Shown here one piece after another: positions 1 to 8,717 of a stretch of 64,000 nt of DNA. Every line of letters starts with the position of its first letter. The first letter of the stretch is position 1. The DNA comes from Psychrobacter fulvigenes. Its GTDB lineage: Bacteria; Pseudomonadota; Gammaproteobacteria; Pseudomonadales; Moraxellaceae. The stretch is taken from contig NZ_CAJGZP010000001.1 in NCBI RefSeq assembly GCF_904846155.1, forward strand, positions 2,914,001-2,978,000. Reading direction: 5' to 3'. Made by a program: the position numbers and the translations under genes. The notes below the pieces were generated by a model. The model was not told the origin of the DNA and did no database searches. It saw nothing but the letters and a program-made list of their open reading frames with translations.

Positions 1-372
1 ATCTTTGGCAGCTCAATACTGGCGGGCTGGATGATGGGGGTGGCGGCGTGGTTGGTGACTTCGGCACGCGACACGCTCAGCCGTATCGTCTTGGTCACTT
101 TGATTACGGGTAGTATTGGATTTTTGGGCTTACATCACAGCATCGTCGGCAATATCGAAGTATTTGCCGCTTTGATATATGGCAGTAGCGTCAGCTTATT
201 GAGTTATTTGACATTTCTATTGGTGGTCTTGGTGGGCAATACTGTGGGCGGTGTGGTGTTTGTCGCTGTACTGAAAAACCGAACTTTCTTATTTGAAATC
301 GAAAAAGTAAAAGAACAAGCGGCAGATGAGAAAAGTAATAACATCATGCGCATCAACGACCGTCGTCCTTAA
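1..372 (+). CDS. Formate/nitrite transporter family protein, C-terminal part (5' truncated by window edge)
   Basis: The reading frame is open from base 1, so only about the last 123 residues are present. The fragment reads like the C-terminal third of the FNT family (FocA/NirC, pentameric channels moving small monovalent anions such as formate or nitrite across the inner membrane): an AGWMMGVAAWLVTSARDT stretch, hydrophobic helices and the terminal signature GNTVGGVVFVAVLKN, followed by a hydrophilic tail. The stop codon overlaps the stop of the convergent downstream gene by a few bases. Substrate cannot be judged because the N-terminal half is outside the window. Confidence 0.8.
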   Translation: MFGSSILAGWMMGVAAWLVTSARDTLSRIVLVTLITGSIGFLGLHHSIVGNIEVFAALIYGSSVSLLSYLTFLLVVLVGNTVGGVVFVAVLKNRTFLFEIEKVKEQAADEKSNNIMRINDRRP

Positions 373-851
373 TGAGGTTTGCGTCTCTCAGTACTGATGA
401 CGGCAGTGCCGTAAGCAATGGCTTCCACCATGCTGCCCAGCTGGTTAATATTACTGACTTCTAAGCGTAAGCCGTAGATATGATTGTAGCCTTTTTCATA
501 CGCTTGTGTGCGCATACGTACCACAGCCTCACGGCGGGCACGATCTAACAAGGTCTCATAAGTGGTTAGGTTTTTGCCAAATAAGTTAAGGACGCGTGCC
601 ACCACCATCTTAAAGTAGTCTTGCGCGATAACCACACTGCCGAGCACTAGCTCACCTTCACTATTGGCCTCAAGAGTAGGCTTATAAAAACGTTCACTCG
701 ATACGACAATATGAGCCAATGATTTTTCTGAAACTGCCAAGCGCGCCAAGTGCTGACGCTCATGACGCGACCCAAAAAACCAACCGATGACAAACAGTAT
801 AATGAGCGGTGCGTAGTTGATGAGCATCTGCGTAACAGATTGGTTGTTCAT
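369..851 (-). CDS. Membrane-anchored YbjQ-family (UPF0145) protein
   Basis: This 160-residue protein has one N-terminal membrane helix (about residues 9-26, ending in GWFFGSRHE) and a C-terminal YbjQ-type domain. The domain is recognisable from the order VNLFGKNLTTYETLLDRARREAV, Gly/Tyr-rich YGLRLEVSNI and YGTAV. YbjQ proteins form small pentameric beta-rich assemblies; their function is not established, although the family is sometimes labelled heavy-metal binding. The next gene on the same strand (941-1390) is a second YbjQ paralogue without a membrane helix, so the pair may act together. The Shine-Dalgarno sequence is weak (AAGAGA). It ends tail-to-tail with the FNT transporter. Confidence 0.7.
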   Translation of the reverse strand: MNNQSVTQMLINYAPLIILFVIGWFFGSRHERQHLARLAVSEKSLAHIVVSSERFYKPTLEANSEGELVLGSVVIAQDYFKMVVARVLNLFGKNLTTYETLLDRARREAVVRMRTQAYEKGYNHIYGLRLEVSNINQLGSMVEAIAYGTAVISTERRKPH

Positions 852-882
852 GACACGTCTCTTATCGTAGAAAGGCTTTTTG

Positions 883-901
883 TACTAGGGTCTGTTGAAT
901 A
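883..901 (+). repeat. Short interspersed repeat, copy 1
   Basis: The 19-mer TACTAGGGTCTGTTGAATA lies between two YbjQ genes. It is identical to 17737-17755 upstream of parC, and its core TAGGGTCTGTTG recurs at 27944-27955. A 19-base match between intergenic sites is not expected by chance in 64 kb. Its nature (transposon end remnant, MITE end or regulatory site) is unknown. Confidence 0.6.
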
Positions 902-940
902 TTTAAATATTAAGAACGCTCATATCTAGCGTTTATATAA

Positions 941-1390
941 TCAACCAAAAGGATTAAAACGTGGCAAGTCATCAGCGGGTGTTGGTGCTGCGCTCGGTTG
1001 AGGTTGATCCGATGGAGGGTGGCCAGACTGGTCATGCGGCGGTTGGTAGTATGTCGGCTGTTGTTGTATAGGAATAGCTTTGACAGCAGTGCCATATACA
1101 AACAGCTCTGAGGCACCTTGGGCAATACTAGAGGTTGAAAAACGCAGTCCCACAACCGCATCTGCGCCCAATGCTTCTGCCTTGACGATCATGCGATCTA
1201 TCGCCTCTTTGCGCGACTCTTCTAGCAGCTCGGTATAAGCCGTTAGCTCACCACCGACGATGTTTTTAAGCCCCGCAAACAAGTCTTTTCCGACATGTTT
1301 TGAGCGGACGGTACTGCCATATACCACATCTAGGCGCTCAGTGATTTGATAGTTGGGCAAGTGCTCAAGGTTAGATAGTTGCACAGTCAT
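941..1390 (-). CDS. YbjQ-family (UPF0145) protein
   Basis: This 149-residue protein carries a full YbjQ-like domain at about residues 1-105: RLDVVYGSTVRSKHVGKDLF, a helical segment LLEESRKEAIDRMIVKAEALGADAVVGLRF, then ELFVYGTAV. A Pro/Gln-rich, probably disordered tail follows (about 108-149). It has no signal peptide or membrane helix. A Shine-Dalgarno AAGG lies about 7 bases before the ATG. It lies immediately upstream of the membrane-anchored paralogue at 369-851 on the same strand. The biochemical role of the family is unknown. Confidence 0.8.
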   Translation of the reverse strand: MTVQLSNLEHLPNYQITERLDVVYGSTVRSKHVGKDLFAGLKNIVGGELTAYTELLEESRKEAIDRMIVKAEALGADAVVGLRFSTSSIAQGASELFVYGTAVKAIPIQQQPTYYQPPHDQSGHPPSDQPQPSAAPTPADDLPRFNPFG

Positions 1391-1588
1391 GATGTTACCT
1401 TACTTGGTGACTTACAAAGAAGCTGGTTTTAGCACAGGCTAGTTTAAAAAAGCCAGCTTAAAAAATCTGGTCTGATAAGCTCAGATTGGTCTGCAATGTC
1501 GATAAACGATGCTCATAGGATACTCATAGACAGCCAGCGTTGCTATGGGGTAATAAACACTGTCTACGAATATGCTACAGGGATTGCG

Positions 1589-2146
1589 TTAGTCGTTGGT
1601 ATGGAACAATAAAAACAGCTCGGTTAAATTTCCTTCGATGCTATTGGCCATTTGTGCCATCTTGTCTTCGTCGCTACGCATCTGCGCAAGCTCTGGATCT
1701 TCGTCATCGATACCGCTTAGCACGATCATTGGTAAGGTCAATACAGCCACATCTTCTGCGGTGTCTTCATCTTCGAACCAGTCGCTGGCTTCGTCGCCAT
1801 ACATAGCATCTACAAACCCAATCGACCACGCCACAATATCTGACTCATCTGAAAAGTCGACAGCAACTTCTGCATCGCCAGCATCTTCACCAAACGGCAG
1901 CTCGATAGGCGTCTCGTTCTTTAGCTCAGCAATGATGGCGTCGCGCCAACGGCGAATACCGTCAATGACGTTTTCTGGAATCTCTGCCACATGACCTTCA
2001 AACAGCGCGTCTATCCAATTTGGTAGTGGGCGTCCAATGACGGTGGCCGTCAAGAACCCATGGGTCGCGACACTATCGAGCACATACTGGCTCTCTTGGC
2101 TGTCTAAATAATCCAATAGTTCGTCGAAGCTTAAGGGGTTACTCAT
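1589..2146 (-). CDS. YecA-family (UPF0149) protein
   Basis: This 185-residue acidic soluble protein matches the UPF0149/YecA family: an N-terminal helical segment (FDELLDYLDSQESQYVLDSVATHGFLTATVIGRP), the short WIDALFEG box, and a C-terminal AWSIGFVDAMY segment followed by acidic helices. Many family members carry a C-terminal zinc-binding SEC-C motif; none is visible here, so this is the short form. The function is unknown. An AAGGA ribosome site lies about 10 bases upstream of the ATG. It heads a minus-strand series of small conserved genes. Confidence 0.75.
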   Translation of the reverse strand: MSNPLSFDELLDYLDSQESQYVLDSVATHGFLTATVIGRPLPNWIDALFEGHVAEIPENVIDGIRRWRDAIIAELKNETPIELPFGEDAGDAEVAVDFSDESDIVAWSIGFVDAMYGDEASDWFEDEDTAEDVAVLTLPMIVLSGIDDEDPELAQMRSDEDKMAQMANSIEGNLTELFLLFHTND

Positions 2147-2318
2147 AAGGTATTTTTCCTTGGTCGATAGGTGATGTAATGACTGACTTTATAACGATTG
2201 ATGTCATAATCTCTGGTTTCAGCTTAGCACAGTTAGACGGCGACAATATGTTTTGGTGGGGCTTGTAAGCCTGCTCTGACTCGCTCGCGATTCATTTACG
2301 CACACTCTAAGCTAAGAC

Positions 2319-2564
2319 TTAGATATCGTCATCGTCGTCCCAGTCATCATCAAAGTCATCGTCGTCATCTTCGCCTAAGTCATCCAAATCATCTTTTAAC
2401 GCTTTTGCCAGACGCTTTTCTTCTAGCAGGTTATCAATCAAACGGCGCTTTTCAAGACTGCTTAAGCGAGTACGGACACTACTCTCTGCTTCTTCGACCA
2501 TTTTTGCGTCATCATCATCACCAAAATCATCATCAAAATCATCATCGATATCAGAATCACTCAT
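2319..2564 (-). CDS. Small highly acidic protein, PA3496-family-like
   Basis: This 81-residue protein has Asp-rich ends (DDDFDDDFGDDDD near the N-terminus, DDDDDFDDDWDDDDDI at the C-terminus) around a basic helical core, about residues 28-60, containing LSSLEKRRLIDNLLEEKRL. That layout matches a small family described from Pseudomonas PA3496 as a putative envelope-integrity protein; the assignment rests on overall pattern only. The coding strand contains GAT/GAC triplet runs, a possible site for slippage. A good Shine-Dalgarno (AGGAG) precedes the ATG. Confidence 0.6.
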   Translation of the reverse strand: MSDSDIDDDFDDDFGDDDDAKMVEEAESSVRTRLSSLEKRRLIDNLLEEKRLAKALKDDLDDLGEDDDDDFDDDWDDDDDI

Positions 2565-2714
2565 GACAAACTCCTATATATGGGGCAACAAATTCAAAAT
2601 ATATTGATATACCTATGCCTTATAAAGTCTATAACGTGCCTTGTCAATCCTTTTTACTCAAATGAGCAGTTTAGTCTGATTTTTGTGGACATTAACAGGC
2701 AAATAGCGAGGCGA

Positions 2715-4253
2715 TTACTCTTCTTCATTTCCAGTCATGAGTACCGCATTACGCACTTCTGCCAAACGCTGTATCATCGAGTCATTAGCACCATCGAATA
2801 TCGCGCACTCACGCTCATACACAGTCGTTGGCCGCTTTAGGCTCTGCACTTGTACATAATTGCCAATTTGCTTCAGTCCAGCATTCGGTAATAGAATCAG
2901 CATCTGCTCTTTTTTACCCACACTCTTTAGCAGCTGCTTCATAGCATCACTTTGAGCATCGTCACTGACGCCAGCCTTGGCAGGCAAGGCAAAACGTGAC
3001 AGCTCAATATGCTTATCATGGATGATTTTATTGAGCATAAGATAAAGCTTGCCCAACATCACCCCTGCCAGCGCCACCTTAGCATGGCTATTATCTGCCT
3101 TTAAGACTGCATAGGCGCCGCTCTCATCAAAACGAGGCTCATTCATGGCGCTAACACCAAGTAGGAGGGGCTGCTGCAGTAGCTCAGTCAGCGCTTGGTT
3201 CAATAACTGTGTACATAAAGCCAAATATGGCATGCGCATCTCAGGGGCGAGGCGCTCTAACATATTAAACTCATCATGGAACAGGATCTGCACCTGAACG
3301 GTGTCAAAAGTACGTGTAGCAGATAGTTTGGACGCAGAGCTGGTGAATTTATTCTTGCTGGCGCTATCAGTACTTGCTGCCAAATTTTCGGTACTGCTAG
3401 AGCGGTTACTATCGGTTACACTCTTATCAATATCAGAGCCATCACTCGGATGCTGTGTACTGCTGACGGGATCAACGCTCTCGGTATCAGCCGTAGCATT
3501 ACTGGCTTGCTGTTGCCCTCTCAAGTAAGCATTCACCTCGTCATGAATACCCGCAGTGCTGATGGGCTTTTTAACCTGGTTGTGAGCTGCAATATCAGCC
3601 GCATCTTTGTCACTATTATTCGCCGCCAAATTATTAACGTCACTCGTCCCTGACTCGCTGTCTGCTACATAACTCTCATTGGCCCCGCGACCATAAGCCA
3701 ATTGGCCTGACTGTAGATAGCGTTCGCGATGCAAGTCTTGAATATCACGGCTTAAGGCATTGATCTGCTCTTTGGTCGGACGCGCAACATAGCCATATAG
3801 CAACCACAAGAATAGATGGAGAATCAGGGAGCCAATGACAAACGGCCACTGCATGGTGATAATCTCACCCTTGCTAATATCCTTTAGCGTCAGCGCCACG
3901 CTACCAATGACGGCGTCACCTTTAGTCGCCATTTGCTCAATGGTGTCGCCTTGTTGCATAGGAGCATTGCCTACTGGCACGAGCAGCTCGTCGTTATTAT
4001 CTTTGATTAAGATCCGTGCAACGTCCTGCTCGCTGGTATAACGATTGGCAATGACACTGAGACTTACGCGATCCTTGTTCTCCAAAGATAGGCGCGCCTC
4101 ATCGATGAGCTGAGCCACCATCTGTTGGCCTTTTTGCTCACGGATTTTGGTCAGTTGCTGATCAGTACTGATGACCAGCAATAGGGTCTGCAGAAAAAAA
4201 CTGATCAGAATGATAATGGCAAACAACCCTTGCCGCGGCGCTAAATACGTCAT
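2715..4253 (-). CDS. Two-helix membrane protein divergent from serB, probable Smp/AhpA-like sensor-type protein
   Basis: This 512-residue protein has a membrane helix at about residues 9-28, a roughly 105-residue periplasmic region, and a second helix at about 135-155. Then comes a charged stretch (PTKEQINALSRDIQDLHRER), a Ser/Asp/Asn-rich low-complexity linker (about 165-325) and a folded C-terminal domain (about 326-505) with LAPEMRMPYLALCTQLLNQA. In enterics and pseudomonads a two-helix Smp/AhpA protein (SMP_2 family) sits divergently next to serB; the same topology and position suggest an equivalent here. The C-terminal domain is not one I recognise. No catalytic motif is evident. Confidence 0.5.
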   Translation of the reverse strand: MTYLAPRQGLFAIIILISFFLQTLLLVISTDQQLTKIREQKGQQMVAQLIDEARLSLENKDRVSLSVIANRYTSEQDVARILIKDNNDELLVPVGNAPMQQGDTIEQMATKGDAVIGSVALTLKDISKGEIITMQWPFVIGSLILHLFLWLLYGYVARPTKEQINALSRDIQDLHRERYLQSGQLAYGRGANESYVADSESGTSDVNNLAANNSDKDAADIAAHNQVKKPISTAGIHDEVNAYLRGQQQASNATADTESVDPVSSTQHPSDGSDIDKSVTDSNRSSSTENLAASTDSASKNKFTSSASKLSATRTFDTVQVQILFHDEFNMLERLAPEMRMPYLALCTQLLNQALTELLQQPLLLGVSAMNEPRFDESGAYAVLKADNSHAKVALAGVMLGKLYLMLNKIIHDKHIELSRFALPAKAGVSDDAQSDAMKQLLKSVGKKEQMLILLPNAGLKQIGNYVQVQSLKRPTTVYERECAIFDGANDSMIQRLAEVRNAVLMTGNEEE

Positions 4254-4556
4254 GATATGTTAAACTTTTTTGAATAAAGGAAATTAAAAAAACGAGACAG
4301 TCGCTCATTTTTCACAAAAGTGTACTGTTATGTTAGGGCATGTTGAACATTCGACCATCTTTACTATATCACCATAGTGGTCGTCATAGGTTTGGCTATG
4401 CGCATATTTTTAATTATCCGCCAAACTCGCCTATTATCCTAGTGATTATATTCGCTATTATCCAACTGTTTTACTTTGTGCGTCATGTATAGGCGACAGA
4501 CGGTAAAACTGTTATTATTCCTAATCTTATCTGAGCATACAAGGGACAATTGAGCC
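4254..4556. other. Divergent intergenic region upstream of serB with a degenerate repeat copy
   Basis: This 303-base AT-rich gap separates the divergent Smp-like gene and serB, so it should hold promoters for both. At 4334-4347 it contains TAGGGCATGTTGAA, a diverged form of the repeat seen at 883 and 17737. Downstream there is a small dyad ACCATAGTGGT. No further gene is visible. Confidence 0.45.
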
Positions 4557-5768
4557 ATGCCAAAAAATACGCCTTATTCGTTACCAAAAGACAGCAAAGC
4601 ATGGCAACAAGCCGTTGATTCTGTTGCTTCATTGCTGCCCGATGGTACCAACCTGCAAGACTTTGATGCACTGCAATCACTGCCAGTATTTGCACTGATT
4701 GTCGTATTGCCCGCGCATGTACCCGCGCTCGACATTCATCAATATGTGCAGTCTTGGGTCGATGAGCAGCCAAACTGGCATTTGGTCACGGTAGCAGAAG
4801 ACACCGAAGCAACCTTTGTTGATATTGCTGTCCCTGATGTGGCCAATGACAGCGACCCTACTGCAAACACGGGCAACGTACCTTATCAGCCATTTGTTCC
4901 TGCACAAGTATTCCGCTATCTATTGGTACCTGTGACCGATACCTTGATGCACCCTGGTAAAAAGACAGCCGCAGCCCACATCATTGATGATCAGCTAACG
5001 ACTCGCCTGCGTCATGATTTGGCTGAAAACTATAGAGCTCAAGGGGATGAGAACCCCACTATAGACAGCTCAAAACTGGTGGATTGTCACATCCTCTCTG
5101 TCGGTCATATGCTGCGTACACACAAACTTGCCTGCTTTGATATGGATTCAACCTTGATTGAACAAGAAGTCATCGTTGAGCTGGCAAAAACTGCTGGCAT
5201 CGGCGAGCAAGTCGAAACCATCACTGAGGCGGCGATGCGCGGTGAGATTGACTTTGATGAGTCTTTTGCTCAGCGTGTAGCGCTTTTAGAGGGTATTCCA
5301 ACTTCAGTACTGGACGAGATTTGTGCGCGTTTGACGCTATCTACAGGGGCGCGCACGATTATCAGCGCCCTAAAGACTTTGGGCTACCATACTGTGCTCG
5401 TCTCTGGTGGCTTTACTTATTTTGCCAACTATATCGCTGAGCAGCTCGGTATCGATGAAGTCCATGCCAATCACTTAGACATCGATGAAGGTGAAGTGAC
5501 TGGCCACATACAGCTGCCAATCGTGAATGGTGCCAAAAAAGCCGCCATCGTCGCTCACACTGCTGAGCGTATGGGCATAGAGATGTCACAAGTTGTCTGT
5601 GTAGGTGATGGCGCCAACGACTTGCCGATGATGGCCATTGCTGATTTGGGCGTTGCTTATCACGCCAAGCCTATCGTAGAGGCGCGTGCGGATGCGGCGG
5701 TTAATGTCACAGGCCTTGAGGGTGTACTCTATGCACTTGGCTATCCAGCACTTATCCCAGTACAGTAA
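4557..5768 (+). CDS. serB: Phosphoserine phosphatase
   Basis: SerB hydrolyses O-phospho-L-serine to L-serine, the last step of serine biosynthesis. The C-terminal HAD domain is complete: motif I CFDMDSTL with nucleophile Asp195 and acid/base Asp197, motif II SGG at 283-285, the Lys of NGAKKAA near 326, and motif IV GDGANDLPMM (Asp351, Asp355). The first 190 residues form the N-terminal extension, with ACT-like regulatory regions, usual for longer proteobacterial SerB proteins. The 403-residue length fits that class. It is transcribed divergently from the membrane protein at 2715-4253, as smp/serB are elsewhere. A weak terminator follows. Confidence 0.95.
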   Translation: MPKNTPYSLPKDSKAWQQAVDSVASLLPDGTNLQDFDALQSLPVFALIVVLPAHVPALDIHQYVQSWVDEQPNWHLVTVAEDTEATFVDIAVPDVANDSDPTANTGNVPYQPFVPAQVFRYLLVPVTDTLMHPGKKTAAAHIIDDQLTTRLRHDLAENYRAQGDENPTIDSSKLVDCHILSVGHMLRTHKLACFDMDSTLIEQEVIVELAKTAGIGEQVETITEAAMRGEIDFDESFAQRVALLEGIPTSVLDEICARLTLSTGARTIISALKTLGYHTVLVSGGFTYFANYIAEQLGIDEVHANHLDIDEGEVTGHIQLPIVNGAKKAAIVAHTAERMGIEMSQVVCVGDGANDLPMMAIADLGVAYHAKPIVEARADAAVNVTGLEGVLYALGYPALIPVQ

Positions 5769-5783
5769 GACAATATAACCAAT

Positions 5784-5820
5784 CCGCTTTTTATCCTATC
5801 CAAACGAAAAAAGCGGCTTT
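5784..5820 (+). terminator. Weak rho-independent terminator after serB
   Basis: The inverted pair CCGCTTTTT / AAAAAAGCGG with a loop of about 17 bases is followed by a short CTTTC tail, 15 bases after the serB stop. The U-tract is poor, so strength is uncertain. Confidence 0.4.
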
Positions 5821-6038
5821 CAGACAATAAAATTGCGATAAGCTAGATTGACACAAATAGCGTTAATCTGGCTTTTATCGTTAGTGGCTTTATTATTCAA
5901 GAGTACCATTTGCAAAAACCAGAGTAACGCGAAAAACTTGCACAAGCACTACATCCAGTAGGCTTAGCAAGTTTGACAAGGTTAATCGTACTTTTTGGGT
6001 TTGGTATCATTCATTTTAGCCTTTAGAAAGGAATGTCC

Positions 6039-7043
6039 ATGACGGCATCACAATCACAGCGGCCGGATGCGTCGTCTTCAAATAAAAAACCTGAGGAAAA
6101 AAAGATAGAAACAGACAAGCCAAAACAGCTAATAGGCGTCTATATCAAAGGCATGGCAATGGGCGCGGCTGACATCGTTCCTGGTGTATCAGGCGGTACC
6201 ATTGCCCTTATCGCCGGTATTTATGAGCGTTTAATCAATGCTTTGGGTAGCATCGGGCCGAGTCTGTGGCGAGTATTTCGCCAAGAGGGTGGAGTCAAAG
6301 GCTTGCTTGCTGTTTGGCGGCAGGTCGATGCAACGTTTTTATTGTGCTTGCTGCTTGGCATTGCAACCAGCTTTGCGACCTTAGCAGGTATTATCAAACA
6401 CCTATTAGACAATCAGCCGCTACTGATTTGGTCATTCTTCTTTGGGCTGGTCATCGCTACTGTTGTGCTTTTATTGAGCGAGATCAAACACTGGAACGCA
6501 GCGCGCGTAGCATTGTTTATTACTGGTATCATCACAGCCGTAACGATTAGCAGTCTGCCAATACTGACCACCGCGCCAAGCTTGCCTTATTTATTCTTTG
6601 CAGGCGCCATTGCTATTTGTGCGATGATATTGCCTGGTGTCTCAGGATCTTTTATCTTATTGTTATTGGGTGCTTATAATGCTGTCTTAGAGGCAGTTAA
6701 TACCATGAATCTAAGCGTAATCTTTACGGTTATGGCGGGTATGGCCACTGGACTATTATTGTTCACACGGGCGTTAAAATGGCTATTGTCACATTATTAC
6801 CAAGGTACATTAGCGCTGTTGACTGGATTTATCGCAGGTTCGCTAGTCAAAGTATGGCCGTGGAAAGTAGACGCTTTAGGCACTCTAAATAGCGAGGCCG
6901 TTCATAACGTCGCACCGTGGCAGTATCCGACTGGTGCACAGTGGTTGGTGACCTTGAGCCTGATGCTACTCGGTGCTGTTTTGGTATCTGCACTGTCGTG
7001 GTGGGGACATCAAAGCAAGCGTACCAAAAGCACTGATGCCTAA
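6039..7043 (+). CDS. DUF368 membrane protein, putative undecaprenyl-phosphate translocase
   Basis: This is a polytopic inner-membrane protein of 334 residues with the two DUF368 hallmark repeats: GAADIVPGVSGGTIALIAGIYE near the N-terminus and AMILPGVSGSFILLLLGAY in the middle. DUF368 proteins (PopT) have been reported to return the lipid carrier undecaprenyl phosphate across the cytoplasmic membrane for cell-wall and polysaccharide synthesis. An ATG at 6033 is in frame, but the Shine-Dalgarno AAGGA (6028-6032) abuts it; the ATG at 6039 has proper spacing of six, so I chose 6039. The first 30 residues are hydrophilic and Lys/Glu-rich. Confidence 0.8.
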   Translation: MTASQSQRPDASSSNKKPEEKKIETDKPKQLIGVYIKGMAMGAADIVPGVSGGTIALIAGIYERLINALGSIGPSLWRVFRQEGGVKGLLAVWRQVDATFLLCLLLGIATSFATLAGIIKHLLDNQPLLIWSFFFGLVIATVVLLLSEIKHWNAARVALFITGIITAVTISSLPILTTAPSLPYLFFAGAIAICAMILPGVSGSFILLLLGAYNAVLEAVNTMNLSVIFTVMAGMATGLLLFTRALKWLLSHYYQGTLALLTGFIAGSLVKVWPWKVDALGTLNSEAVHNVAPWQYPTGAQWLVTLSLMLLGAVLVSALSWWGHQSKRTKSTDA

Positions 7044-7274
7044 AATAATATTATTAAAATCAATGCCTTATAAAAACATCTGTTCTTTGCCGTTATAATA
7101 CAGTGACCAAAATCAGGTAAATATGACGCAAGCCTTGCTGCCTATAGCACCTAAGTATAAGCAGCAAAACTAGGCGTCAACTGTTGTCGCAAAGTCGCCA
7201 CTACCCCCTTCAGCTTTGCACATTTTGCTTTCATAATGAAGTCATTGAAATTCACCTTATGAATAGCGAGATGA

Positions 7275-7664
7275 ATGATGCTTTTAACCATATTTTCTAT
7301 TATCGGTACCGATGCATGGAGCAGTAGCGCACTCCTTGGTTGTGTTATTTTATTAGCCGTTATTGCTGTCATCGCTCTGTCTTCACAGCGCTGGCTACTG
7401 TGGTATGTCCTTGGCGGCATTATTTATTTTCTGTCAGTGGAAGTTACCCATAACCTGATACTCAACTGGTTTGCCCTCTCAGATTGGCACAGTTATGTCG
7501 CAGCGCTTGCCATCAGCTGGCTACCGTTAGCAGTTTGGGTATTATATCGCGCGCTACGTTACGATGACGTGAGCCAAGCCTTGCAACAAGAGCGCAAGCG
7601 GGCTGCAGCACGCTATATCGAGCACACCCCTATCTATGATGACAACTATCAACCGCGTTTTTGA
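7275..7664 (+). CDS. Small integral membrane protein of unknown function
   Basis: This 129-residue protein has about four predicted membrane segments: one near residues 3-35, LLWYVLGGIIYFLSVEV, and YVAALAISWLPLAVWVLYRAL. A cytoplasmic tail rich in Arg, Gln and Ala ends in IEHTPIYDDNYQPRF. I do not recognise a family. The second Met (7278) sits better relative to the GCGAG upstream and may be the true start. It stands alone between the DUF368 gene and a strong terminator at 7760. Confidence 0.6.
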   Translation: MMLLTIFSIIGTDAWSSSALLGCVILLAVIAVIALSSQRWLLWYVLGGIIYFLSVEVTHNLILNWFALSDWHSYVAALAISWLPLAVWVLYRALRYDDVSQALQQERKRAAARYIEHTPIYDDNYQPRF

Positions 7665-7759
7665 TAGCGCCTTATTTTATGAGCCAAAACAACCTTTCTG
7701 TTGACACAGCCTTAACCGACTGACACCATCGTCCTTTGCAAAGTAGATATTAACTCTAT

Positions 7760-7790
7760 AAAAAATGCGCCCAATCTTGGCGCATTTTTT
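7760..7790 (+). terminator. Rho-independent terminator
   Basis: A perfect stem AAAAAATGCGCC / GGCGCATTTTTT with a 7-base loop lies about 95 bases after the small membrane protein gene. The A/T tails make it potentially bidirectional. The rest of the 7665-8010 gap is AT-rich with no gene visible and should hold the promoter of the SCP2 gene. Confidence 0.8.
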
Positions 7791-8010
7791 GATTCTGATA
7801 TTCGCTAGCCACTAAACATTAACCGTTATATTGTTACACGATGCTTAACAGCTTCTACGTAACTACTAAAGAGTTGAAGGTGACTCATGGTTTATAATTT
7901 ACTTATATAATTGTCGTGAAAATTACTATAAAGTAGCGTCTATTCTCATCAAATCTTTTTTATCAATCCCTTTATATTTATATTTCATGTTCGTTTTTAG
8001 GAATTTTACT

Positions 8011-8517
8011 ATGTTCAATATCCCTGTGTTAAATATCAAATCTGATCCATTAGACGTACTACTGGCTGTGGTTGGTTATCGCTTGTCTATGCTTGCTGAT
8101 AGCGACAACGAAGAAGTACAAAAGCTACTAGCCAATCGTCAAGTAACCATCGAATTTACCAGCGAAGAATCTGACGTTGTCCGTCACTTTACTTTTGACA
8201 ATGGCAAATTCAGCCAAGACAGCGGCAGCGCTGAAAAGGCTGACTTGAGTATTAAGTTCAAGGACTCTATGACTGGTGTGAAGCTACTCACTAAAGGTAG
8301 CCTGCCTGCATTTATGACTGCCGTTCAAGAAGGCAAACTAAGCATAGATGGCGATTACAGCCTTATGATGTGGTTCAACAAACTTGCCAAACACATCGTG
8401 CCAGAGGTTCCAGAAAAGTGTGAACCTTATATCCAAAAAATGAAGCCTTATACTTACAAAGCACAGCAGTTTGCTGAGCATTGGATTGGCGTTGCTAAGC
8501 ATAAACTTGGTAAGTAG
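8011..8517 (+). CDS. SCP2 sterol-binding domain protein
   Basis: This 168-residue soluble protein follows the SCP2 pattern of lipid-binding fold proteins: N-terminal helix, beta strands including VTIEFTSEESDVVRHFTFDNGKF, the SIKFKDSMTGVKLLTKGSLPAFMTAVQEGKLSIDGDYSLMMWFNKL block and a C-terminal helix. Bacterial members probably bind hydrophobic ligands; related UbiJ proteins help ubiquinone synthesis, but nothing here links this gene to that pathway. An upstream in-frame ATG at 7987 exists, but AGGA at 7999-8002 is correctly spaced for 8011. It is monocistronic, with a strong terminator downstream. Confidence 0.75.
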   Translation: MFNIPVLNIKSDPLDVLLAVVGYRLSMLADSDNEEVQKLLANRQVTIEFTSEESDVVRHFTFDNGKFSQDSGSAEKADLSIKFKDSMTGVKLLTKGSLPAFMTAVQEGKLSIDGDYSLMMWFNKLAKHIVPEVPEKCEPYIQKMKPYTYKAQQFAEHWIGVAKHKLGK

Positions 8518-8603
8518 TTAGCGGAGCTAACGATTATTTAACGGTATAAAATTCATAAATGTGGATTTAAACGCCAATTAATCGCACTCTGGTTTTCTAA
8601 AAG

Positions 8604-8638
8604 GGTTACGGTATACTACGGTTACCGTAACCTTTTTT
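8604..8638 (+). terminator. Rho-independent terminator after SCP2 gene
   Basis: A perfect 10-base stem GGTTACGGTA / TACCGTAACC with a 9-base loop is followed directly by six T residues. Confidence 0.85.
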
Positions 8639-8717
8639 ATTGTCTACTTTATAATACAAACATTTGTAATTTATCTGATTTTATTATCGTCTCATGCTTT
8701 TTAAAAGGATTTAACTC

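Noticed and set aside
2319..2564. GAT/GAC triplet runs resembling a microsatellite
   Set aside because: They are in frame and encode the Asp-rich ends of a small conserved protein; no sign of copy-number variation from one sequence.
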